From: Arenicola marina
Lineage: Eukaryota > Annelida > Polychaeta > Arenicolidae
Length of the DNA: 64,000 nucleotides
Assembly (NCBI GenBank): GCA_964019135.1
Contig: OZ025252.1
Coordinates: forward strand, 8,944,823-9,008,822
Direction: 5' to 3'
The notes below the pieces were generated by a model. The model made no database searches. It was not told the DNA's origin and saw only the letters and a list, made by a program, of their open reading frames with translations. The first letter of the stretch is position 1; each line of letters begins with the position of its first letter. Of this stretch, positions 36,101-47,194 are shown in pieces. A program made the position numbers and the translations under genes.

Positions 36101-37888
36101 TGGTACACCACCCTTAATGCCATCATACAGTGACTCACCAGTCTAGAGCTGAGGACGGAGCAGAGGTCAGGGGCTTGGTACACCACCCTTAATGCCATCA
36201 TACAGTGACTCACCAGTCTAGAGCTGAGGACGGAGCAGAGGTCAAGGGCTTGGTACACCACCCTTAATGCCATCATACAGTGACTCACCAGTCTAGAGCT
36301 GAGGACGGAGCAGAGGTCAGGGGCTTGGTACACCACCCTTAATGCCATCATACAGTGACTCACCAGTCTAGAGCTGAGGACGGAGCAGAGGTCAAGGGCT
36401 CGGTACACCACCCTTACTGCCATCATACAGTGACTCACCAGTCTAGAGCTGAGGACGGAGCAGAGGTCAGGGGCTTGGTACACCACCCTTAATGCCATCA
36501 TACAGTGACTCACCAGTCTAGAGTTGAGGACGGAGCAGAGGTCAGGGGCTCGGTACACCTCCCCTTACTGCCATCATACAGTGACTCACCAGTCTAGAGC
36601 TGAGGACGGAGCAGAGGTCAGGGGCTTGGTACACCACCCTTACTGCCATCATACAGTGACTCACCAGTCTGGAGTTGAGGACGGAGCAGAGGTCAGGGGC
36701 TTGGTACACCACCCCTGCTATGATGTAGAAATCGGTCTGTGGAGTTGCTGTAAAGTATAACGCACATAATTGTACAAATGTTTAAATGGTATTCTATTAA
36801 ACAAAGTACAGAAGAGCCAAATACAACAAGTATCACCATAAAGCAGGAAGTGACTGTCTCAATAATGTGCCACCAACCTCTGCCTCAGTGGTATCTTACC
36901 AGAATGACTCATCGTGGTACCAGTTACGTTACAAGTCAACTTGGGTGACAAAAGCAGTGAATCGAGTTAAAATATATATCTCTACCTTGAGATGGAGAAT
37001 GTCTATATTGTTTCCTGATCACATATAATATAGGTTCCTGCACGTGAAGAAGTATATATTCAAGGCCAGTCATGTTCCTGAAAGTTGAAAAAAAAACAAG
37101 TGCCACAATTTAGACAGACATTCTGGTAAAAATACAGTGCCAACTTGTGTTTCAAACTGCTATCAACCAAGACAAGTCAAACAGAAACATATCTATTCAG
37201 CAATAAAGACGTTAACACAACAGTCGATAGTAACATCTTGTCTTGCGGATTCGCATTCCAGATTCACGTCATAGGTTATGAGCCCGCAGTTTACATTTAC
37301 ATCATATGTTGTGAGCTCGCATTCTACATTTACGTCATAAGTGGAGCTCGCATTCCATATTTACATCATATGTTGAGCTCGCATTCCATATTTACATCAT
37401 ATGTTGTGAGCTAGCATTCTATACTTACATCATATGTTGTGAGCTCTCATTCCATATTTACAACATATGTTGTGAGCTCGCATTCCATATTTACATCATA
37501 TGTTGTGAGCTCGCATTCCATATTTACATCATATGTTGTGAGCTCGCATTCCATATTTACGTCATATGTTGTGAGGTCGCATTCCATATTTACATCATAT
37601 GTTGTGAGCTCGCATTCTATACTTACGTCATATGTTGTGAGCTCGCATTCCATATTTACATCATATGTTGTGAGCTCGCATTCTATACTTACGTCATATG
37701 TTGTGAGCTCGCATTCTATACTTACGTCATTTGTTCAGGATTCACTCGTTGCATTTTGACGATTTCATTATTACAACTTCTGTCATAAAAGATGTTGCTC
37801 TGGGAGAAGTAGTCCATGATGTTACTTGGGTTGAGGATGGGAATCCAACTGCTGTCATGCCACGATATGGACAAGGCATTGCTAATTC
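33184..37888 (-). CDS. MED6: Mediator complex subunit 6 (7 exons; initiator exon not located)
   Basis: MED6 is a head-module subunit of Mediator that helps connect activators to RNA polymerase II. Exons in transcript order: 37888-37726, 37077-36986, 36747-36665, 35279-35240, 34845-34777, 33708-33565 and 33335-33184 (TGA). All junctions keep phase. Diagnostic matches to human MED6 (from memory): [93 protein letters not shown] and [20 protein letters not shown], followed by a Lys/Glu-rich tail ending KPKVTR. The first exon here opens with two bases of a split codon, so a tiny upstream exon encoding only a few residues must exist; I could not place it. Introns carry 33-bp (37.3-37.7 kb), 75-bp (35.4-36.7 kb) and 28-bp (33.8-34.4 kb) minisatellites; the first two include the 5' splice site. 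Confidence 0.95.
33797..34425. repeat. 28-bp minisatellite, array 2, inside a MED6 intron, about 22 units
   Basis: Same unit as the array at 24551-24888. Each unit carries CCCATTGGAACG (an inverted CCAAT box) and C-runs that become GGGAGGGGGTAGGG in the MED6 transcript. It lies in the intron between exons 34845-34777 and 33708-33565. The rest of that intron (34430-34776) has only a C-run near 34431-34446. Confidence 0.95.
35390..36715 (-). repeat. 75-bp minisatellite copying the 3' end and 5' splice site of a MED6 exon, about 18 units
   Basis: On the MED6 sense strand each unit contains exon sequence GTGTACCAAGCCC, then TGACCTCTGCTCCGTCCTCA, ending AGACTG, followed by GTGAGTCACTGTATGATGGC. 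The genuine exon (36747-36665) is the first unit, complete with its own acceptor; about 17 further copies follow in the intron, each with the same AGACTG|GTGAGT junction. The unit is 25 codons long and stop-free in the exon's frame. Most internal copies read QALDL where the genuine exon has QAPDL. Confidence 0.95.
37300..37735 (-). repeat. 33-bp minisatellite starting at a MED6 5' splice site, about 13 units
   Basis: On the sense strand the exon ends GAACAAATGAC|GTAAGTATAG. The following units repeat AACATATGACGTAAGTATAG plus AATGCGAGCTCAC, or a TGTAAATATGG variant. The repeat therefore begins with the last bases of the exon and contains the donor. The unit is 11 codons long. Confidence 0.93.
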
Positions 37889-38059
37889 CTAGAACAAGAA
37901 AATGAACATAGTTCGAAGACTGATATAGTAGCACATCTTTCGTACAGCCATAAGCCGGGCAACTGAGAAGTGACTTGGGGGCAGCCATGATATACGCTAC
38001 CGATTTCAATGTAAAGATTCGCACACGAACAAAGAATAATTATTTCTTATTACCTAATT

Positions 38060-39040
38060 ACGCCGAGTGTACAGGGTGGCTCGAGGTACGGTGCACGCGG
38101 AGTGTACAGGGTGGCTCGAGGTACGGTGCACGCCGAGTGTACAGAGTGGCTCGAGGTAAGGTGCACGCCGAGTGTACAGGATGGCTCGAGGTACGGTGCA
38201 CGCCGAGTGTACAGGGTGGCTCGAGGTAAGGTGCACGCCGAGTGTACAGGGTGGCTCGAGGTACGGTGCACGCCGAGTGTACAGGTGGCTCGAGGTACGG
38301 TGCACGCCGAGTGTACATGGTGGCTCGAGGTACAGTGCACGCCGAGTGTACAGGGTGGCTCTAGGTACGGTGCACGCCAAGTGTACAGGTGGCTCGAGGT
38401 ACGGTGCACGCGGAGTGTACAGGGTGGCTCGAGGTACGGTGCACGCCGAGTGTACAGAGTGGCTCGAGGTAAGGTGCACGCCGAGTGTACAGGATGGCTC
38501 GAGGTACGGTGCACGCCGAGTGTACAGGGTGGCTCGAGGTAAGGTGCACGCCGAGTGTACAGGGTGGCTCGAGGTACGGTGCACGCGGAGTGTACAGGGT
38601 GGCTCGAGGTACGGTGCACGCCGAGTGTACAGGGTGGCTCGAGGTACGGTGCACGCCGAGTGTACAGGTGGCTCGAGGTACAGTGCACGCCGAGTGTACA
38701 TGGTGGCTCGAGGTACGGTGCACGCCGAGTGTACAGGGTGGCTCGAGGTACAGTGCACGCCGAGTGTACATGGTGGCTCGAGGTACAGTGCACGCCGCGT
38801 GTACAGGGTGGCTCGAGGTACGGTGCACGCCGGGTGTACAGGGTGGCTCGAGGTACGGTGCACGCCGCGTGTACAGGGTGGCTCTAGGTACGGTGCACGC
38901 CGAGTGTACAGGGTGGCTCGAGGTACGGTGCACGCCGAGTGTACAGGGTGGCTCGAGGTACGGTGCACGCCGAGTGTACAGGGTGGCTCGAGGTACGGTG
39001 CACGCCGAGTGTACAGGGTGGCTCGAGGTCCGGTGCACGC
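38060..39040. repeat. 35-bp minisatellite, about 28 units
   Basis: Units read AGTGTACAGGGTGGCTCGAG then GTACGGTGCACGCCG. Some units have GAGGTAAGG. The array lies upstream (in MED6 sense) of the first recognised MED6 exon, presumably in intron 1, and runs directly into the LINE ORF1 fragment on the plus strand. Confidence 0.95.
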
Positions 39041-39605
39041 GGACGAGGACGCCGAAAGTGAAGACCCTGAACTGGAGTTGAAAGGCTCGGACACCAGAGA
39101 CATTTCGAAGGCACTAATGGGTCTCGTGAAGGATATCCGGCGGGACGTGAAACACATTCGACAAACACAGGCAACTCTTCGGGCGCAAATTTGTAATATT
39201 GAAGAACATTTAGAAACCTTGGTGAGAAGGTGGACACTTGTGTTACGGCCATGGAGGTTTTAAATGACGGCAATCGCGATCTGAATGAGACCGCGAATGC
39301 TTTGGAGGGAAAACTGAATTGTGTATAAGAAGCCCTCAGCCTTTGAAGACCAACGACGGAGAAACAATCTTCTTTTCGTCGGGCTAGCAGAAGAAAATGT
39401 AACTCGGGATGACACAGAGGGCAAGGTACCGCAGTTCATGGCTGACACGTTGGGCATCTCAGACACACAGAAGGATACACGAACATGGGAAATAGAACGG
39501 TGTCATCGCCTAGGGAAGCAACAGAACAGCCGTCCAGGTCTCATCATCGTACGAGCTGTCAGGTGGAAGCAGCCGACTGGGCCAAGAGTATTCAGCAGGG
39601 CTCGA
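39040..39605 (+). mobile_element. LINE (non-LTR retrotransposon) ORF1 fragment
   Basis: The translated fragments show a coiled-coil-like stretch (RRDVKHIRQTQATLRAQI) followed by RRNNLLFVGLAEE and IERCHRLGK with RPGLIIVRAV. This is the RRM-type core of LINE ORF1 proteins (L1/Tx1 or CR1/L2 style). The frame shifts by one base near 39225 and meets a stop near 39325, so the copy is dead. No ORF2 follows. The exact clade cannot be fixed from this fragment. Confidence 0.8.
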
Positions 39606-39716
39606 CATTAATGCTTGTCCGCTTGCCCGGGACAAGTGATATTACCTGTCGGACAAGTGAAAACTTCCCTGTACTTGTCCGACAGGACAAGTGATTGCCG
39701 GACAAGTACAAAGTGA
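39606..39716. repeat. Cluster of ACTTGTCC / GGACAAGT inverted motifs
   Basis: Six copies of CTTGTCC or GGACAAG occur within about 110 bases in both orientations. One pair, ACTTGTCC-GACA-GGACAAGT, can form a tight hairpin. The identity is unknown. It directly follows the LINE fragment. Confidence 0.7.
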
Positions 39717-41855
39717 GTTTTTTTGTTGCCGGCTTTAGCTGGTTCATTATCAATTAATACTCATTTGTCTCATTTGTTGGTCTGTAAGTGTAATAGTCGC
39801 AAACGAATTCTTATAACGCGACAATTGCGCATTATTGATTTCCGCGTAGACAGACGATAAAAACCAATGTATTCCCCCCCATAGCATGGATCCACCTCCA
39901 GTCCCGCATCACACACATCCACGACAGACGCCCTCTCCCTCACGCACACTCACCGAGGAAAGGACCCCTCAGCCCCCCACACGGGACTGAGCTCCCCCAT
40001 CACACACACCTAGGAGGGACCCCACACCTCACCCACCCAGGACGGACCCCCCACCCCCCTCATACACACCCGTTAAGACCTGTCTCCCCTATCCGTATCA
40101 ATTTAGGATCTTTTGAAAAGCATGCCTGTGATTGACCCCTCACAACAAAATTGGGATAAAATAGGGCCACTGGTGCCAGAAAAGTAAGAGAAAAAGTAGG
40201 GAAAGCTAGGGACTCCAGGAACAAATGTAGGGAATTCTGATGAAAACATCTACGCCTTTTCTGCATATTTACTTACCGAGATGACTTTTACCCTTACCAT
40301 ATCACTTATGACTTTGAGCCCAGGCCAGATGACATGCATTCCAATACCACATAGTACGTATTATACAGCATAATTCCTACTATAGAACCTACTCTGTGAC
40401 AGTACCCAATATCATTGTCAAGGTCATTGAGCATCTATTGGCGTGATCCGGATGTACCCGAATTCCTGCAAACCATGGGTGCTTTACATGTCATCTGGTC
40501 AAATCTTAGAAATTTCAAAACTAAGCAGTGACAAAGTAGGAATGTAAGGATAGCGTCGAGTGGTTTATGTGGGGAATGTACGACGGCAAAAACTTTAACG
40601 TACTTAAAATTGTTATAACAAGGCATTAAATTAGCTCATGATTTGGGCGGTTAAATTTCCCTGTTTGGACACAGGAAATTGACTATTGTATCAATTGCAC
40701 TGCCCGACTAATACGTGAGTGAGCATTATGGAAACAACGGTCCGTCATTGTGAAGCCCCTGGGGGGACGGTGGGGGTGGGAAGGCGTGGAGGAAATGGAC
40801 CTTTCGGAAGTCTTGTTTTCTAAATCACCACAAAAGGGTCAAGTCAATAATCTAACTTTCCGGAAAACATCGCCCCCTGAAAAGCGATATGAGGGATCTA
40901 ACACTTCTGCTTTAAAATAAATCATCCATATCTGCACCGTCACACAGATGTGACAGCTGCTGTAGCAATGACATGACCATGTCAGACGGCCCCCCATTAG
41001 GCCTGTTTTCCGATACCTTCTTCCAGATAATGAACACTTAAGACAAAGGCGTGACGTCACACAATTTTTTAAACTACTTTACCATACTCCACTTAATTCT
41101 TTAACCATGATCACCATAGATTGAACTACGGCAGGTCATTGATCATGTCACGTGTATTCAATCGCGTGACTATGCAATGCTTTGCACCGTTAAGGCCTAT
41201 TTCAATCGACCACATGATGTCATGATAGCAAGTGTATATATTCCAGGTAAAAGTTCAACATTCTAAGAAAACAGGGTGGTAAGAGATGATATAACAGTTT
41301 GAAGAGATGTTAGGAGGTGTGATTAGCCAATACAAAGATTCAGATTTAACTGAGGCAGGTGACGATAATAAGGACTTTTCTTTCCAACACATATATATTT
41401 ATTCCTATACATATACATAACTGATCTAATTTTACTGCAGCATGCGAGAGATAGCCAAAAAAATATCTTTGGTTTGTCACTCCTGAATGTTTATAAAAAA
41501 ATACACTATCCATATATTAAATTTTACTTATTGCTCACAAACGGGTCAGAGTGCTGTTGACTGTGTACTTGTCTCTACCTTGCTAATCAATGACTGATGA
41601 TTTTAGAGTTGACAATCATGACCAGGGCAAAACTAGTGAGGTCGATAATAAGATACATTTGTGAATAATCCAAACTAATTTGGCTGCCTTTGTGTATTCT
41701 GCATTTAAATCGAACAGAGTTTTTGAACAGTAAGGTATGACCGATTGTATACATGTTTTCATGTTGTACTGTGGGCTTGAGGTACAATAAAGTATATTAC
41801 ATAATTATATCATATTTTACACACACAAAACAATGTTTTGCCAGTGGGCAATATT
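39717..41855. other. No feature recognised
   Basis: AT-rich sequence with C-rich low-complexity stretches near 39890-40060. A CRE-like TGACGTCA occurs near 41051. The MED6 initiator exon should lie somewhere above 37.9 kb, but I found no convincing candidate here. Confidence 0.4.
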
Positions 41856-41859
41856 ACCG

Positions 41860-42080
41860 CTTTCTCCCAATGGGCAATACTGGTAACACCCCTTTCTCCC
41901 AATGGGCAATAACACCCCTTTCTCCCAGTGGGCAATAACAATTCTTTCTCCCAATGGGCAATACCACTTTCTCCCAGTGAGCAATAACTCCCCTTTCTCC
42001 CAGTGGGCAATAACACTCCTTTCTCCCAATGGGCAATAACACCCCTTTCTCCCAGTGAGCAATAACTCCCCTTTCTGCCA
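41860..42080. repeat. 26-bp tandem repeat, about 8-9 units
   Basis: Units contain TTTCTCCCAATGGGCAATAA then CACCCC. Unit length varies between about 19 and 29 bp. Confidence 0.92.
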
Positions 42081-42084
42081 GATT

Positions 42085-45000
42085 TTTTTTTTGTGTGGCT
42101 GCGTTGTTTTCACAGTAACAAGCTTTTTTTCAAAGTTGCGTGATAATAACCATATCCACCCCTAATCCACCATGTTGATCAAATGGTTTGTTCCTCAGTT
42201 GGTGGTAGGGTATCCCTAATGTATGGCAGATGATATATTCCGTAATTTCCGATGCATAAGTCATGTCTGAGAGGTGCAACTTAAATATGAAAGTCCAAGC
42301 TTTTCGCTCCAAACCCCCCTACCAACTTCGTCCCTGGTTATCGTAATCCCATCTGGCGAATGAAGCCAATTACTCATGCACCAATTGTATAACCACTGTC
42401 ACATCAGGCCAACCCAGTGTCAACTTTTTTTTATGGCCCACAGTCTAAGACATCAGCTGTATCAGGTTACACCATCGACTGCTACTTCCCAAACCATGCC
42501 CTGCCACTCTGAAAGTCAAATCAAAATTGGCACCCTGACAAGAATGATGATGGACCTCTCACTCCACTCCCTCCTAACAAATGCGACACAACTTAACTGA
42601 CCATGCAATGCGTCAACCACCTATATAGACAATGCCTGATTAACATGTCCGCTCTATTGGTTGACTGTAAGCAGTGGGGTGTTAAGCTGGTGCCGCTGAA
42701 ACTGCAACAAAATTCGAGGGGTTTGGCTCAGACTCGGAGACTGAGCGAGGAGGTCAGTGAGTTTGTAAGATATACACATGAAATATAACTAATCACAAGA
42801 ATAAACATAAATTACAAAGCTTTATATGTTATCTGCAACTGGTATAGCAATATGGTTCAAGTCTAAATATTTCTCAGAATCAGCCTGTGTGACTTATACA
42901 TTGGTGCGACTTATACCCCCGGAAAGTACAGTATACTAATAAAATGAAGCTGCCTGGTTGGGTGCCAACACTAATAACATTAGTCCCAACACCTACCTGG
43001 AGTGTTCAACTTCACAGTTTAGCAGACAACATGAGAAAACAGCGCTAGACATCCATTACTGCTGTGTCCAACTTTACAATGAATCAGACTACATGCAGAA
43101 ACAGCTCTAAACAACGCAAGCTGGGTGGCTAGTAGACTAGACATGTAGAGTCAGATTTTACATGGTTGCCTCACAGATCCGCTTTAGGAGGCAGCAGGGA
43201 AACTCCTCATTGGTCAGTCAGTCAGACCCATTAGTCCTGCCATAAAATCTCTTCTGATATTTAGTACCCCTAAACCGAAACAAACGTGACCACGTCTCCA
43301 GCCCATGCCACACTAGGGGGGCATAGGGAGAAAGTTTGGTGTCATTCCAAGACCTGGAAAGAGGGAAGTTGTTCTCGAAAGTTACTACTGAAGACCTGGG
43401 GAAATACATCTGTCACAATATTTTGGTCCAACATTGTTAGACAGGGGCTCATTGAGGTCAAAGGAGGGTGGGAGGCATCCAAAGGGGTGGGGGTTGTTAC
43501 ATAGCCACAAAAGCCTCACTGCCTCTTCTCCCTAAATCTTCTGGCGAAGAAACAGCTACGAGTGATACTTATTCTAATGCTGTATCTCCCCCTGCGAACA
43601 TGTTTACTACATGTTGACTGATGCTGGTACATGAGGTGGCAGTGCAATAAATGGAACAGTATGCAATATAACTTGTAAATGAGAAGTATGACATCACATG
43701 AATGATATAGTTTATAGTTCTTATATCAGGATTCATATCCAGCAACAGGTCAGAAACACAATGTCATGGTTTGGGAGATGGTATTTACCATATTGATAGA
43801 ATTTACCATATTTACTGCCTTATATCTGTAAATAAATATAATATTACTTAAGGGCAGATACAATAACAAAGTTGGAAGGTTAAGCCCAAAGCATGAGTAT
43901 TAGACTGTATACTTGGCAATTAATATTTTAGAACTTTATCCACGCTGCCTTGACATTGATGTAGCGTTATTGTAATGACCGAGTAGGCAGTGGCCAAGCA
44001 AATTTGATAGGGCTACATGATAAAAAGGTAGCAGAATATTACTGATATCAGATTTTGCATTCAATTTATGCTGAAACAAAATCTAAGATACCATTCTACC
44101 GGTATATATATTTAATGCATTTATTTAGAGGCTTGAATAAATGTAAGCGACCCATTTATATTGAGACCTCTGTGCTAATGGAAAAGATTAGCGATGATAT
44201 TAAGTATAAGTATGCAACATATCCAAGTTGGAAGCTTACAGCATTTAATTTGTTGAACTACTCAAAAGCTTGAGTGAAATCAGGTGAAATCAGGTCTAAA
44301 TGGCCTTTTCTCCCCATCTCTTAATTGCTTAACACATTGATCAACATTTTACCTGTTTACTTACCACAAACACCTATTAAACCATTTCATTACCAAAATT
44401 TATTTTGGTGCACCCGTTGCAACGATCACCTCGGAGTGTATAGGGCTGTACAGTTCTCGCTGGTTCTATTTCCGGTTTAGGTCTTTTGGGGACCCACAAA
44501 AAAACATGTGCTCTTGCTATAGCTGCGTGACCCGTACTCATTGTAGTCAACGTTTGAGTTTTGGGAACTGACTGGCTGCGCTGTTTGTACGTGAAGAATC
44601 GAGTGGGTGTGAAACTATTTTTTGTTTGCTTTGGTCCACGCATTGCTAAATATAAAATCATAATATAGTTAAAGATTAGACATTTATCCCTCCATAATGC
44701 ATGTGGTCCGTGCGATGAGACTGCTGAAAGCGTTGTATTTTGAGGCAAATCTTTAATGTTTACATTTCTGTGACAAACAGAACACTATTGTCCTCACCTG
44801 CTCAGTCCATATAAGGAGCATTGTCACGTAACCATGGATACTGCGCGCAGACACGTGAGTCATGATGATTATTATGTCATACGACATGGAAAACCCTGCG
44901 TAACACATTAGATCGCCTGACACTGAGTCACTCATTAGACAACCGCATTATGGTTTATCGGCTGTATAACCACTCATTTATTACATAAATCTACTCAAAT

Positions 45001-46065
45001 GGTTATAATTCTGATATGCACAGAACTTTAGTGGTTAGTTGTGCATCCAAGGACAGCTTTAGCCGATCTTGTGTGTGAGGCGAGTGAAGGCAAACAACCG
45101 GAAGGTAGGCAGCAGCAGCATGTACTGGCCGTTGATGCTACGCATTGACGTAGAGCATAAATATTCCTGTCTCATGTGGTCTCGATAAGATCCCGAAGTG
45201 ACTGTAAGCCTAATCTTTAAGTAATTTGAGGTCTACCCACCTCTTTGAATTTCAGAATTCAGTGTCAGAAATTTGAGTCAAGTAACGGACCCAATATTGG
45301 CAATAACGTATTATCGCCCACTAACTAAGTTACCTCTCCCATTTTTTGCAACAATACAAAATGAAAGCATGAGAGCATACTATGTTTTACACATATAATT
45401 TACATAAACAGTGAACAAAAATGTCATGTTTTCGTTCAACAACGTTATAGAATTACTTTGTTTAATACGGGCGAAAAAATACCTGTGTTAGAGTTCGACA
45501 TCTTATTTGTAGATTTGACGTTGCATGACTTTCCATGGGAATAGTTTCTGTCCCACCGAGCAACATTGGGATTTCTCGTGTGGGCCCTACAAGGAACTAT
45601 ATATATAGGCGTAACATACTTCCTGGGAAGGCCCGAATAGTTTCTAAACCCTGGTTTATACCAATTGGTCAGTTGTAGTTCTACATAGCGAATTAAAGCT
45701 CAGGAAAAGCTAAAACCTTATGTTGATTAGGAAAAACATTGCAATTCTCTCACACGTACGTACTGCAGACAATTACCATCGGTTTATTTTTGATTCTGCG
45801 TCGCGTAAGGGCATTTACCACGAATTACTTGTCTAATTCACTTAACGCTAGTCTATAGGAATAGATGAATGCATCTATGATCGAGCAGGGTTGTCCCAGT
45901 TGAAGCGCCGCCATAAAACTTTACCGTCCCTGCCCCTGACCCTGCCTCCCCCCACCCACACCCAAATCCTCTATCGGCTGTATAACCCCACTTGCACCAT
46001 TTCCAAACATTTATTTCTGGAGGTGGCACGTCATCGCACCACCGTAACGCGTGAATGAACGGATT
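42085..46065. other. No gene or repeat recognised
   Basis: Long AT-rich stretch. Short open frames lack splice-site support or recognisable motifs. This is either MED6 upstream sequence or intergenic space between MED6 and the galaxin-like gene, which are divergently oriented. Confidence 0.4.
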
Positions 46066-46306
46066 ATAGTTTACGTTTATTTTATTATGTTTAGAGGACA
46101 GAGAAAAAGTCGATCGCTTTGTATGGAAAACCACAAACTGCACAAACCACCATTTCTTGGCATCACGAGTAAGTGGTTCGTGGAGCCACCTGTGTATTTT
46201 ATTATGTTTAGATGACAAAGAAAAAGATCGCTTTTTATGGAAAACCACAAACTGCACAACCACCATTTCTTGGCATCACGAGTAAGTGGTTCGTGGAACC
46301 ACCCAT
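46066..46306. repeat. Tandem duplication of about 115 bp
   Basis: Two copies, starting near 46078 and 46197, share TTTTATTATGTTTAGA, GGAAAACCACAAACTGCACA and CATCACGAGTAAGTGGTTCG with a few mismatches. The sequence from 46307 to 47194 holds G-runs and the presumed promoter of the next gene; no TATA box stands out. Confidence 0.85.
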
Positions 46307-47194
46307 GATGGTTGACAGTCTCTGACTTGTCCACGTAGGTCACTGTATGGGCCGCGTGAGGGGGGTGGGGGTGGGGGGCACTCTTTGTTTCTATAGAGGT
46401 CTGGAAGGGGGGTCCACTGTCGTGTCGCCGTGGCTTATTCAGATCCTCAGCGTCGAAATTTGGGGGTCAATGTCGAGCGTCGATTTTTCAAATATGCCTG
46501 TGTCGCTTGTCGCCATTTGCCCCCTCCAGACCCCTTTCTATCCCCGCGTTATGTCTGCGCAGTAGCCGGACTGCCATCGCAACAAGGAGGTATGAGTGTG
46601 TGTGTGCGGCGGGGTGGGGGCGACTGAAAGCCAATCACTGTGTTTATCAGTCTTTACCAAAGAAACCCGCACAAGGGAGCTTACAGATAGTCATATATAT
46701 TAATAAGATAGTGTAAGAGCTGTGAGTAGGCTGTGAGGAGTAAATAAGGCCACACCTTCGTCTTACGGCTCAGGAGGAGCTAAAGGAGTGGGGGGACCAA
46801 CGAAGGGGTCAAACCCCCAGAGACCGCCACACGACGAACGACGTTCAGTGATAGCGGAAAGCTAATTCCTGGCTTTTGATTGGTCGACTGAGAGGGTGTG
46901 GATGTACCTTCCCAGAGAGCGTGAACCAATGAAGTAAAATCGCGGGGGAAAAAAAGACAGGCACAACAGCAAATTATCATGAATTTGGACGGTATTTTCT
47001 ATGGAGCACAGATTCACGAGAGGAAGATCCATGGACCATCGATTGTAGTGTCTATTTATACACCAACCGCAAGGAAATAATATTTCTATGCGGGAACTCT
47101 CTTGAGTTTTAGCCATAAAAGGCGAAGCAGGAGAAGTGATTTCGACACAACGACAGAGGCAACAAACTGAACAACGGGAGGACCTCTGCACTGG

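Noticed and set aside
35320-36558. A 412-codon minus-strand frame as a separate gene
   Set aside because: It is the 75-bp MED6 exon-end array read through its intron parts. It is reported as a splice-site array, not as an independent gene.
38884-39273. Minus-strand frame over the LINE fragment as the MED6 initiator exon
   Set aside because: ATGGCCGTAACACAAG resembles a start in the right orientation, but it is the antisense of LINE ORF1 coding sequence and has no GT donor at the required place.
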